Of a stretch of 64,000 bases of DNA, positions 47,341 to 55,533 are shown one piece after another. A program made the position numbers and the translations under genes. This DNA comes from Hafnia alvei (GTDB taxonomy: Bacteria > Pseudomonadota > Gammaproteobacteria > Enterobacterales > Enterobacteriaceae), in contig NZ_CP139992.1 of the NCBI RefSeq assembly GCF_034424155.1, forward strand, positions 4,418,012-4,482,011, in the 5' to 3' direction. Position 1 is the first letter of the stretch; every line of letters starts with the position of its first letter. The notes beneath the pieces were generated by a model. The model was not told the DNA's origin. It did not search any database and saw only the letters and a program-made list of their open reading frames with translations.

Positions 47341-48039
47341 GTGTTTAATTCCACAAAAAAACTCTTGCTCACTTCGCTCTTATTACTCCCTTTTATTGCC
47401 AGCCAAAACGCCTCCGCCGGTGGTGTTGCGCTGGGGGGGACTCGTCTGATTTACCCAATAGGCAACAATCAAGCGTCAATGCCCATCACAAACTCAGATG
47501 AGAAGGGTACTTTTTTAATTCAAACATGGGTCGAAGATAGCAAAGAAGTCAAAACCAGTGATTTTGTCATCACTCCGCCGTTATTCGCCATCGATCCAGA
47601 AAGTGAAAATACGCTGCGTATTGCATATATTGGCAGTAAAACATTGCCAAACGATCGTGAGACCGTCTACTGGCTGAACGTGAAAGCCATACCGGCAGCA
47701 AAGTCGCCCATTAAAGATAGCAATACGTTACAGATAGCCGTCCTCAACAGAATCAAGCTGTTTATGCGGCCAAAAAATCTACCGATGAAATCCGTGGATG
47801 CTCCGGCTCAACTACGTTTCCATCGTAGCGGTAGCCAGCTCATCATCAAAAATCCAACACCTTATTATGTCACGCTGGTGCAGTTCAAAGCGGGAAGTCA
47901 AAAGATCCCGAATACGATGGTGTCGCCAATGGAAAGCACCACGTTAACCCTTCCTGACAATGCACAGGGGGAAATCACTTTCCAAACGGTCAGTGATTTT
48001 GGTGCAAACTCCGCCACACAAAAAAGTGTGATGGAGTAA
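47341..48039 (+). CDS. Periplasmic fimbrial chaperone (FimC-like) of operon 2
   Basis: A 232-residue chaperone with signal peptide (about 1-26, ASQNASAGG). Family blocks: VALGGTRLIYPIGNNQASMPI, PPLFAIDPESENTLRI, LPNDRETVYWLNVKAIP and LNRIKLFMRPKNL. It begins with GTG preceded by GAGGCTAAC. It folds subunits by donor-strand complementation. Confidence 0.9.
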   Translation: MFNSTKKLLLTSLLLLPFIASQNASAGGVALGGTRLIYPIGNNQASMPITNSDEKGTFLIQTWVEDSKEVKTSDFVITPPLFAIDPESENTLRIAYIGSKTLPNDRETVYWLNVKAIPAAKSPIKDSNTLQIAVLNRIKLFMRPKNLPMKSVDAPAQLRFHRSGSQLIIKNPTPYYVTLVQFKAGSQKIPNTMVSPMESTTLTLPDNAQGEITFQTVSDFGANSATQKSVME

Positions 48040-48042
48040 TTC

Positions 48043-50652
48043 ATGCCACGGAGAATGGACTCTTCTCTGCACGGTGTTGCCTGTGCTGTTGCGCAGGCAG
48101 TTGGTGTTTTGCCATTGGCGCTGTTTCCCTGCTTTGCCATGGCGGATAATTACTATAACCCTGCATTTTTATCTAACGACCCATCGGCCGTGGCAGATCT
48201 ATCTCGCTTTGAAAAAAACAGTAGCCAAGCGCCGGGAAAATACCTCGTTGATCTTTACCTTAACGATGTACTTATCTCAACGGAGAACATCAATTTTGTC
48301 GCATCGACAAGCTACAAAAGTAAGATTATCCCCTGCCTAACCAGCAAACGTTTAGGGGACATGGGCGTAAATCTAAAAGCCGTTCCCGATCTGGAGAAAC
48401 TGCCCGCCGATGCCTGTGTTTCTTTAACGGATAGTTTTCCCGGTGCGCGCGCCGACTTTAACATCAAACAGTTACGCCTAGACATTTCCCTACCGCAGGC
48501 TGCATTAACGCAGAACGCACGTGGCTATATTCCCCCTGAACAGTGGGATGATGGCATCAACGCCCTAATGTTTAACTACAACTTTACCGGCAGCAATAGC
48601 TGGGGCGATAACGTCAGTAATAATTATTATCTCAATCTACAAAGCAATCTCAACGTAGGCGCGTGGCGGGTGCATGACTACTCAAGCGGCACCTATAACG
48701 GCGGTGGTTCTAGCGACAGCAGCCATGACTGGCAACATATCAGCACCTATGTGCAGCGCAGCATCATTCCGCTCAAAGGCGAACTGACACTCGGCGACAG
48801 CTATACACCATCAGACGTATTCGACAGCCTGGGTTTTCGCGGCATACAAATCGCCTCCGACGATAATATGCTGCCAGACAGCCTGCGTGGTTTTGCCCCA
48901 ACCGTGCGCGGCATTGCTAAAAGCCACGCCAAAGTTACGGTAAAGCAAAACGGCTATGTCATTTATCAAACTTATGTTTCGGCCGGTGCGTTTGAAATTA
49001 ACGACCTCTATCCCACGTCATCCAGCGGTGATATGGACGTTGAAATTGAAGAGGCGGACGGCAGCAAAAGCACCTATTCCGTACCCTACTCCGCCGTGCC
49101 GCTGTTGCAGCGCGAAGGTCGAGTGAAATACGCCGTTACCGGTGGCCAATACCATTCCAACAACCAAGATCAGGACGAAAATGAGTTTGCTCAGGCAACG
49201 ATAATCTGGGGGTTACCGTACGGGATCACCGCCTACGGCGGAGTGCAACACTCGGATAACTACCAATCTGAAGCATTAGGAATGGGGGTAAATCTGGGTG
49301 ATGTTGGAGCGCTGTCCGTCGACATCACCCAAGCCAGCAGCACGCTGGCAGATGACAGCCAACACACAGGACAGTCGCTGCGTTTTCTCTACGCCAAATC
49401 ATTAAACTCAACCGGCACTAACTTCCAGCTCATGGGCTATCGCTACTCAACAGAAGGCTTTTATACGCTGGATGAAACCACCTATTCTCACATGAGCGGC
49501 TACAACACTGATAATACTCAAGATGACGAGCAGGACGAAGAACCTGATTGGACAGATTATTACGATCTTTATTACAACAAACGCGGGAAAATACAGGTCA
49601 ATATTTCCCAACAAGTGGGGAGCAACGGTTCAATTTACGTCACGGGCAGCCAGCAAAGCTATTGGAACACCGACGAAACTGACAGCGTTGTTCAGTTGGG
49701 CTACAGCGGTAACTATCACGATGTTAATTACAGCGTTTCGTGGAACTACAACAAATCGCAGGGTCAGCCAGAAGCGGATCAGCAGGTTGCCATTAATTTC
49801 TCCGTGCCAATCGGAAAATGGCTTTCACCGGGTGGCGCTGACAACAGCGATGTGTACAGCTCACCAAACAACGCCTATGCCACCTACAACAACAGCACCG
49901 ATAACCACGGCAAGATGCAGCAAATGGCGGGGCTCAGCGGCACGCTGCTGAAAGACAATAACCTCAGCTACACCGTACAGCAGGGCTACGCCAATAAAGG
50001 CGACGGCACCAACGGCAACGCCTCACTGAACTACCAAGGCACCTACGGCAACAGCAATATTGGCTACAACTATAGCAGCGGCTATCAGCAAGTGGACTAT
50101 GGCATAAGTGGCGGCATGGTAGCGCATGCCAACGGCATTACCCTCAGCCAGCCACTCAGCAGCACTAACGTGCTGATCAAAGCGCCGGGCGCGGCAAACG
50201 TAGACGTAGAAAACAGCACCGGCGTAAAAACCGACTGGCGCGGCTATGCCGTAGTGCCTTACGCCACCACCTACCGCCAAAACCGCATTGCGCTAGATAC
50301 CAATACGCTGGGCGACAAAGTCGATCTCGACAACGCGGTAGTGAACGTAGTGCCTAGCGAAGGGGCGCTGGTGGTGGCCGATTTCAAAGCCCACACCGGC
50401 CTACGCGCACTGGTCACCTTGCTCTATCACCACAAGCCGGTGCCGTTTGGTGCCACCGTTAGCCGCAGCGATAGCGAAAATGGCACCATCGTCGGCGACG
50501 ACGGCCAAGCCTATATGCTCAGCATGCCATTAAGCGGTGATTTGCAGGTGCAATGGGGCGACGATGCCGATCAGCAATGCAAAGTACATTATCAACTGCC
50601 AGAAAGTGAAATGAATAAACCTCTTACCCAGTTCAAAGCGGAATGCCAATAA
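48043..50652 (+). CDS. Outer-membrane fimbrial usher (FimD-like) of operon 2
   Basis: An 869-residue usher. Signal peptide about 1-34 (PCFAMA), then the N-domain YYNPAFLSNDPSAVADLSRFE. The plug region has INDLYPTSSSGDMDVEIEEADGS and the C-terminal domains have PFGATVSRSDSENGTIVGDDGQAY and a final Cys pair. It starts three bases after the chaperone stop and overlaps the adhesin start (TAATG). Confidence 0.93.
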   Translation: MPRRMDSSLHGVACAVAQAVGVLPLALFPCFAMADNYYNPAFLSNDPSAVADLSRFEKNSSQAPGKYLVDLYLNDVLISTENINFVASTSYKSKIIPCLTSKRLGDMGVNLKAVPDLEKLPADACVSLTDSFPGARADFNIKQLRLDISLPQAALTQNARGYIPPEQWDDGINALMFNYNFTGSNSWGDNVSNNYYLNLQSNLNVGAWRVHDYSSGTYNGGGSSDSSHDWQHISTYVQRSIIPLKGELTLGDSYTPSDVFDSLGFRGIQIASDDNMLPDSLRGFAPTVRGIAKSHAKVTVKQNGYVIYQTYVSAGAFEINDLYPTSSSGDMDVEIEEADGSKSTYSVPYSAVPLLQREGRVKYAVTGGQYHSNNQDQDENEFAQATIIWGLPYGITAYGGVQHSDNYQSEALGMGVNLGDVGALSVDITQASSTLADDSQHTGQSLRFLYAKSLNSTGTNFQLMGYRYSTEGFYTLDETTYSHMSGYNTDNTQDDEQDEEPDWTDYYDLYYNKRGKIQVNISQQVGSNGSIYVTGSQQSYWNTDETDSVVQLGYSGNYHDVNYSVSWNYNKSQGQPEADQQVAINFSVPIGKWLSPGGADNSDVYSSPNNAYATYNNSTDNHGKMQQMAGLSGTLLKDNNLSYTVQQGYANKGDGTNGNASLNYQGTYGNSNIGYNYSSGYQQVDYGISGGMVAHANGITLSQPLSSTNVLIKAPGAANVDVENSTGVKTDWRGYAVVPYATTYRQNRIALDTNTLGDKVDLDNAVVNVVPSEGALVVADFKAHTGLRALVTLLYHHKPVPFGATVSRSDSENGTIVGDDGQAYMLSMPLSGDLQVQWGDDADQQCKVHYQLPESEMNKPLTQFKAECQ

Positions 50653-51746
50653 TGAAAACGTTCTCTATTTTTAATCTTTCGATATTTAAAAAAATAATAC
50701 TGGGGCTATTTTTAATTATTGGCACAACGCAGGTGGCAAAAGCCTATACCGGAGCTTGCTCCGCCGATAATGGCACTTATAATTACTACGACAATTTCGG
50801 CATGCTCACCGTTGTTGACCCTAAAGGTAATCAACCAGGTTATCTATTCCCCCGTGCTTATAATTGGAACCTTGGAGGCGAATATACTGCGACTTGCGAT
50901 TGCGACCCTGCAGAAGAAAAAAAAGCAGTTGTTAACCCAGATATATATTATAAAGCATCTAGCACTCTTTCAATAGGTCACACAGATGGAACATTACAGT
51001 TTTATAAAATTAATGACTATTTAGAAGTATCTACATTAGTTTGGATTGGTGGGATGCTAAAGCAATATGTAGCTACTCCATTTCATGATATCAATAACGA
51101 AGCATCTACACAGGAACATGCACGCGTAGGTTACGTGTGCGGAGCAAATGCCAACTCTCAATTTTCGTCTGGTAGTAAGGGATTGTTATGGCTTTATATC
51201 ACCAAGCCATTCGTTGGCACAACCTATATTGAGAATGTTAGAGTTGTCGATCTTTATGGTACCACCATACCAGGAAGTTATGGTGGTACCCCGTTATCCT
51301 CCATTTGGGTAAATGGACAAGTGACCGTACCGCAAAACTGTGAAATTAACGCAGGGCAAATTATCACCGTTGATTTTGGCAAAATATGGTCTGGTGATTT
51401 CACCACCAAAGGCCAAAAACCCGATGGCTATGTAGCCAAAAATATTAAAGCCTCAATGAAATGCAATAATATTAATGCCTACACCAATTTAACTATTCGC
51501 TTCCAAAGTGAAATATCCTCCGATTATCCCGATGCGATTAAAACCAATAACCCCGATATTGGCGTAGAAATTATCGATGATAATGGCCATCTAGTATTAC
51601 CCAATACGGGGCTTATTCCTTTTCATATCGATGATAAATATGAAGCTAGCGTAACGTTTAAAGCCCAGCCGGTTAGCACTACGGGAAATCCGCCTTCTGC
51701 CGGTCAGTTTCAGGCGCAGGCCTATATTCGCGTTGATTTTGCCTGA
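50652..51746 (+). CDS. Fimbrial tip adhesin (FimH-like) of operon 2
   Basis: A 364-residue adhesin with signal peptide (about 1-32). The N-terminal lectin-like domain (to about 225) contains several Cys (GACSADNG, ATCDCDPAEE, GYVCGAN). The C-terminal pilin domain begins near VPQNCEINAG and ends AQAYIRVDFA. The coding region for the lectin half is markedly more AT-rich than the rest of the operon, suggesting domain exchange. Ligand unknown. The start overlaps the usher stop by one base. Confidence 0.83.
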   Translation: MKTFSIFNLSIFKKIILGLFLIIGTTQVAKAYTGACSADNGTYNYYDNFGMLTVVDPKGNQPGYLFPRAYNWNLGGEYTATCDCDPAEEKKAVVNPDIYYKASSTLSIGHTDGTLQFYKINDYLEVSTLVWIGGMLKQYVATPFHDINNEASTQEHARVGYVCGANANSQFSSGSKGLLWLYITKPFVGTTYIENVRVVDLYGTTIPGSYGGTPLSSIWVNGQVTVPQNCEINAGQIITVDFGKIWSGDFTTKGQKPDGYVAKNIKASMKCNNINAYTNLTIRFQSEISSDYPDAIKTNNPDIGVEIIDDNGHLVLPNTGLIPFHIDDKYEASVTFKAQPVSTTGNPPSAGQFQAQAYIRVDFA

Positions 51747-51755
51747 GGATAAACC

Positions 51756-52280
51756 ATGCACAAATTCACTTTTATGTTACTGGCAATATTCTCAGCGCCT
51801 CTTTTCGCAGATCTTGGGCACGTTAACCTGATCATGACTGGCACGGTGCTACAGGAAAGCTGCGATATCAGCGCCGATACCAAAAACCAAACGGTGACCA
51901 TTGGCTCGTTTTCATCGGCCGAATTTAAATCCGTGGGCAGCGTCACTACCGCCGTGCCATTTACTATTCAGCTCAACAAATGCTCGCCAAATATCAGCAC
52001 CGCAGGCGTCACCTTTAACGGCACCCAGTTTGGCTCCGACCCCACCCAACTGGCGCTAACCGACACCAGCGGCAGCGGCGATTTAGCCGTCGGCGTGGTG
52101 GTGCAGGTGTTGGATAACAACGGGCCTATCGCCCTAAACAGCGTCAACGGCACGCGCTACGCGCTGCATCCGGGTGATAAAAATAAGCTGCCATTTTCAT
52201 TACGTTATCAGGCCACACAGATACCGGTTAAGCCGGGGAATGGTTCTGCCGTTTTATATTTTTCAATGGACTACCAATAA
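51756..52280 (+). CDS. Minor fimbrial subunit (FimF/FimG-like) of operon 2
   Basis: A 174-residue pilin-like protein with signal peptide (about 1-19). Cysteines in QESCDISAD and LNKCSPNIS, TAGVTFNGTQF core and C-terminal SAVLYFSMDYQ with penultimate Tyr. GAGGATAAACC precedes the ATG. Probably a tip adaptor joining adhesin and rod. Confidence 0.86.
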   Translation: MHKFTFMLLAIFSAPLFADLGHVNLIMTGTVLQESCDISADTKNQTVTIGSFSSAEFKSVGSVTTAVPFTIQLNKCSPNISTAGVTFNGTQFGSDPTQLALTDTSGSGDLAVGVVVQVLDNNGPIALNSVNGTRYALHPGDKNKLPFSLRYQATQIPVKPGNGSAVLYFSMDYQ

Positions 52281-52813
52281 TGAAATCCAATACAGGCGTG
52301 TTTCATTATGGTTTATTGACGCTAATGATGGCTTCAGGCACCTGTTTAGCCTCCGATGACGGTAAAGGCACCATCAATATTATGGGCGATATCCACAACA
52401 ATACCTGCGTGGTGGATACCACCGAGCTAAACGTCGATATGGGCAATGTGGCAACCAAACAGTTTTACCAGACGGGAAACGTGCCTCGGCCAGTGCTTTT
52501 TAATATAGCTCTCAAAGATTGCGGCCCAGATGTCAGCGGCGTTGCCGTGAAATTCACCGGCGAGTCTGCCGCAGCCAATAGCCCTCTGCTAAAACTCGAT
52601 GCCTCTGCTGGCGCCGCTACGGGGGTAGGGATTTCCCTTATGGATAAGAACAAAACGCAGATCGCCATCAACGATAGCAGCAAAATTTATCCCCTTACTG
52701 CGAGTCAAGAAACGGCGAGGCTGGATTTTTACGCCCAATATTCGGCCTACACCCTACCGATAACCGCTGGTCCGGCAAGCGCTAGCGTCATCTTTACCAT
52801 GACCTATCAATAA
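52280..52813 (+). CDS. Minor fimbrial subunit (FimG-like) of operon 2
   Basis: A 177-residue pilin-like protein with signal peptide (about 1-23, TCLAS). NIMGDIHNNTCVVDTTELNVDMG, second Cys in LKDCGPDVSG, C-terminus ASVIFTMTYQ. The start overlaps the previous stop by one base (TAATG), as does its own stop with the next gene, giving tight coupling. Confidence 0.86.
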   Translation: MKSNTGVFHYGLLTLMMASGTCLASDDGKGTINIMGDIHNNTCVVDTTELNVDMGNVATKQFYQTGNVPRPVLFNIALKDCGPDVSGVAVKFTGESAAANSPLLKLDASAGAATGVGISLMDKNKTQIAINDSSKIYPLTASQETARLDFYAQYSAYTLPITAGPASASVIFTMTYQ

Positions 52814-53520
52814 TGAATATTTACGCTGTTTGGTGCATCTTTCCGTTGTTAATGTTTAGCTTCGCTGTTCAAGCCGGAGTGGTTATCGGCGGCACACGCT
52901 TTATCTACCCAGAGGCGGCGGACTCCATCTCATTTGAGGTTAAAAACACCAGTTCGGATACCTATTTAGTCAATACCAAAATTACCCAAGAGAGCGGCAG
53001 TGCTCCGTTTATCGCAACGCCGCCGTTATTTCCTATCTCTCCGGGTGATGCGAATAAAATCCGCATTGTTCGCACCGGTGGCAGTTTACCCAACGATCGT
53101 GAAAGCTTATTCCATCTGTATATCGCCGCGATCCCCTCAGGAAAAGCGCCCACAAACAGCCTACAGATTGCGGTGAAATCCCGCATGAAATTATTTTATC
53201 GGCCTGAAAACCTAAGAAAGGGCGCCGCAGAGGCTTGGCAAAAACTGGAATGGTCACAAACAAACAGAGAATGGCAGGTGAGAAATCTTTCGCCCTATTA
53301 CATCACGCTCAGCCAGTTAAAGGTCAATAACCGCCCCAATAATGCCGTTATCATGCTCGCGCCCTTTGAACAGCAACGCTTTACGGGATGCGAAAAAAGC
53401 CAGCCATGCTCAATTTCATGGCGAAGTATCAATGATTACGGCGCATTAACGCCTGTCTGCCATGCTCAAATTAGCGGTGACAAACTTCGACCAAACTCAT
53501 GTGAGACTAACGAGAAATAA
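52813..53520 (+). CDS. Second periplasmic fimbrial chaperone of operon 2
   Basis: A 235-residue PapD-like chaperone with signal peptide (about 1-21, FAVQAGVV). GTRFIYPEAADSISFEVKNTS, PPLFPISPGDANKIRI, LPNDRESLFHLYIAAIPSG and VKSRMKLFYRPENL are conserved. The C-terminal domain carries extra cysteines (TGCEKSQPCSI, PVCHAQ, NSCETNEK) absent from the first chaperone, suggesting disulfides. Confidence 0.86.
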   Translation: MNIYAVWCIFPLLMFSFAVQAGVVIGGTRFIYPEAADSISFEVKNTSSDTYLVNTKITQESGSAPFIATPPLFPISPGDANKIRIVRTGGSLPNDRESLFHLYIAAIPSGKAPTNSLQIAVKSRMKLFYRPENLRKGAAEAWQKLEWSQTNREWQVRNLSPYYITLSQLKVNNRPNNAVIMLAPFEQQRFTGCEKSQPCSISWRSINDYGALTPVCHAQISGDKLRPNSCETNEK

Positions 53521-53550
53521 GATGAGCCACGAACTAGGTCGTGGCTCATC
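53521..53550. terminator. Hairpin between fimbrial operon 2 and the NSS transporter
   Basis: Perfect 12-bp stem GATGAGCCACGA / TCGTGGCTCATC with a six-base loop directly after the chaperone stop. There is no clear T-run. Confidence 0.65.
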
Positions 53551-53576
53551 TCAACAACAAGGTTATCCGCGCAGCC

Positions 53577-54890
53577 TTACATCAGCCCTCGCACCAAAAT
53601 CACACCGATAAACAGCGGGCCAATGTAGCGCCAAGTGATACGCAGACTGGCACGCCAGAAAGGTGAAATATCCGTAGGCATCAGCGTTGCGGCACGCGGC
53701 GACCAGCCAAATACTAAGCAGATAATAATACCGAACAGCGGCATCATCAGATTCGAAGTTAAGAAATCCAGCACATCAAACAGCGTTTTACCACCCAGCG
53801 TAAAGCCGCTTAATTCACCGAACGATAAGGTCACAGGAATACCTGCCAGCATGATACTCGCGGTGATAATCAGGCTCGCATTGCGGCGCGACCAGCCCCA
53901 GCGCCCCTGAGTAAAGGCAACGATATTTTCCAGCAGAGAAATCGACGAAGACAGCGCAGCCACCAGCAACAGTAAGAAGAAGGCGACGGCCAATACGGCA
54001 CCACCCGGCAAATGCGCGAAGAACACGGGCATGGTCATAAACGTCAATCCAGGGCCTGCGGCAGGGTCCAGACCCGCTGAGCTTAACGCAGGGAAGATCA
54101 TCAAGCCCGCCAACACACAAACCAGACACGACAGCGTGACAACCCAAACGCTTGAGCGCGCAATGCCTTTGCTATCCGGCAAGTACGCTCCGTAGGTCAC
54201 ATGAATACCTAAGCCAATCGACAGTGAGAAAAACGCCAGCCCCAGCGCATCCAAAACACTTTTTCCGCTCATATGGCTAAAATCAGGGTATAAGAACAGC
54301 TTCAGCCCAGCGCTCGATCCAGGCAGCGTCATACCCACCACAATCAACACCAGCATAATTAAGAACAGCAGCGGCATCATGATCTTAACCGCTTTCTCAA
54401 CGCCGCGCTGCACGCCGCCTAACACCACATAGCAGGTCAGCGCCGCAAACAGCAGGTGAGTGATTACCGGCAGAAACGGATTGCTAATGAAATCGGTAAA
54501 CAGCGAATTCAGCTGGCTTGAGTCGGTAATATTCAGCTTGCCCGCCGCCGCCATGAACGTGTATCCCACCGTCCAACCGCCGACCACGCTATAAAAGCTG
54601 AAGATACACCATGAGCACGTCACGCCTAACACGCCAACCCAGCCCCAATGACGCCCTGCCAGCTGTTTAAATGCCTTTACCACGCCCTCGCGGGTATGGC
54701 TGCCCAGCAGCGTCTCCGCCATGAATACGGCCAGACCCAGCGTAAAACTGAACACCAAAAATACGATCAGAAACGCGCCGCCGCCGTTGGTGGCAGACAC
54801 ATAAGGGAATTTCCAAATAGCACCAATGCCAATCGCAGAGCCTGCGGCAGCCAAAATATGCCCAATTCGAGATGACCACTGCTGACTCAT
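53577..54890 (-). CDS. NSS-family sodium-dependent transporter, predicted for Leu/Ile
   Basis: A 437-residue inner-membrane symporter of the neurotransmitter:sodium symporter (SNF) family. About eleven hydrophobic helices. TM1 carries the Na+/substrate-site motif AAAGSAIGIGAIWKFPYV (about residues 13-30); later AFFSLSIGLGIHVTYGAYLP and VALSSSISLLENIVAF. Bacterial relatives (LeuT, MhsT, TnaT) carry hydrophobic amino acids. Start 54890 follows GGAGGTTCGC; an earlier in-frame start lies inside the leader and is not credible. The upstream Leu/Ile-rich attenuator points to branched-chain amino acids (inference). Confidence 0.88.
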   Translation of the reverse strand: MSQQWSSRIGHILAAAGSAIGIGAIWKFPYVSATNGGGAFLIVFLVFSFTLGLAVFMAETLLGSHTREGVVKAFKQLAGRHWGWVGVLGVTCSWCIFSFYSVVGGWTVGYTFMAAAGKLNITDSSQLNSLFTDFISNPFLPVITHLLFAALTCYVVLGGVQRGVEKAVKIMMPLLFLIMLVLIVVGMTLPGSSAGLKLFLYPDFSHMSGKSVLDALGLAFFSLSIGLGIHVTYGAYLPDSKGIARSSVWVVTLSCLVCVLAGLMIFPALSSAGLDPAAGPGLTFMTMPVFFAHLPGGAVLAVAFFLLLLVAALSSSISLLENIVAFTQGRWGWSRRNASLIITASIMLAGIPVTLSFGELSGFTLGGKTLFDVLDFLTSNLMMPLFGIIICLVFGWSPRAATLMPTDISPFWRASLRITWRYIGPLFIGVILVRGLM

Positions 54891-54928
54891 GCGAACCTCC
54901 GAGAGGAGGAAAAAATGCTGAACTTCAT
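54887..54928 (-). CDS. Short ORF overlapping the NSS transporter start
   Basis: Thirteen codons, MKFSIFSSSRRFA, with its own CCGGAG ribosome-binding site seven bases upstream. Its TGA overlaps the transporter ATG (ATGA). The transporter ribosome-binding site lies inside this ORF and can be hidden by a CCTCC/GGAGG hairpin (54896-54909), so translation of the short ORF should expose it. A second hairpin (54936-54941 with 54958-54963) can hide the short ORF's own site. Confidence 0.5.
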   Translation of the reverse strand: MKFSIFSSSRRFA

Positions 54929-54977
54929 GTTGATGCTCCGGTGTTGAATAAATGCTGCCGGAGGGTGCTAGAAACAA

Positions 54978-55027
54978 CAAGGCCGCCCTTCCGGCGGCCT
55001 TGTGAAATTTGAATGCGTGCAGGCCAC
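54978..55027 (-). terminator. Attenuator: terminator and antiterminator hairpins upstream of the NSS transporter
   Basis: On the minus strand, segments 3 and 4 (54993-55002 and 54978-54987) form a perfect 10-bp stem CAAGGCCGCC / GGCGGCCTTG, followed by TTGTTTC: a terminator. Segment 2 (55021-55027, GTGGCCT) can instead pair with seven bases of segment 3 (54994-55000, AGGCCGC). Segment 2 also pairs with the leader start region (TGCACG at 55016-55021 with CGTGCA at 55071-55076). This is the layout of amino-acid biosynthetic attenuators. Confidence 0.75.
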
Positions 55028-55075
55028 CTAGATGATAAGGAGAAGGAGGCTGAGTTGGAGGTTAACTGCTTGCAC
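55028..55075 (-). CDS. Leu/Ile-rich leader peptide of the NSS transporter
   Basis: GTG-initiated 15-codon ORF encoding MQAVNLQLSLLLLII, stop TAG. TTAGGA precedes the start at nine bases. Six of fifteen codons are Leu and two Ile, with an uninterrupted Leu-Leu-Leu-Leu-Ile-Ile run just before the stop. The stop codon abuts segment 2 of the attenuator. A ribosome stalled at the Leu/Ile run would leave segment 2 free and favour the antiterminator. Confidence 0.7.
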   Translation of the reverse strand: MQAVNLQLSLLLLII

Positions 55076-55197
55076 GTTAGGATTTCCTAAAATTGAATAC
55101 CTTTTCAAACTAATCAATGTGCATCGTGCCTGCAATCATTATTTTTCACTTTTACCTTTCGGCAACATCCCGTTGTGCCAAATGCTTCCCTCACTGG

Positions 55198-55533
55198 CTA
55201 ATACCAAACGACCATGGCGCACAGGCTAACCACCACCAAACCGCATAGCCCGCTGGTTAAAATAAACTGTCGGCGTAGCCGTTCGCAGCGGCGAATAAAC
55301 TCATCGTCATGGTGATCAAGATAGCGCTGAGCCTGAATATAACGCACCAAACGCACCTGTTTGCTCGGCTGTCCGTGCGAAGTAAAGAAACCACCGCCAT
55401 CAACATATTGATAAAGCAGGGGATCGCAACCACGCAGAACCACCAGCAACGCACGCAACGAGGAGTAATAGCGCAGCATGTTAATCACGCACACAAAAAA
55501 CAGCGCCCAAAAAAGCGCGACGGTATTAATCAT
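55198..55533 (-). CDS. uspB: UspB, universal stress protein B
   Basis: A 111-residue inner-membrane protein nearly identical in pattern to E. coli UspB: N-terminal helix [20 protein letters not shown], conserved [23 protein letters not shown], and a C-terminal helix [17 protein letters not shown]. coli uspB is RpoS-dependent and needed for ethanol resistance in stationary phase. Start follows GGGAGGAGATC. Divergent from uspA, as in E. coli. Confidence 0.93.
   Translation of the reverse strand: MINTVALFWALFFVCVINMLRYYSSLRALLVVLRGCDPLLYQYVDGGGFFTSHGQPSKQVRLVRYIQAQRYLDHHDDEFIRRCERLRRQFILTSGLCGLVVVSLCAMVVWY

Noticed and set aside
54990-55080. Plus-strand reading of the GC-rich hairpin as a simple terminator for an upstream gene
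   Set aside because: No plus-strand gene ends nearby; on the minus strand it fits an attenuator with a leader peptide.
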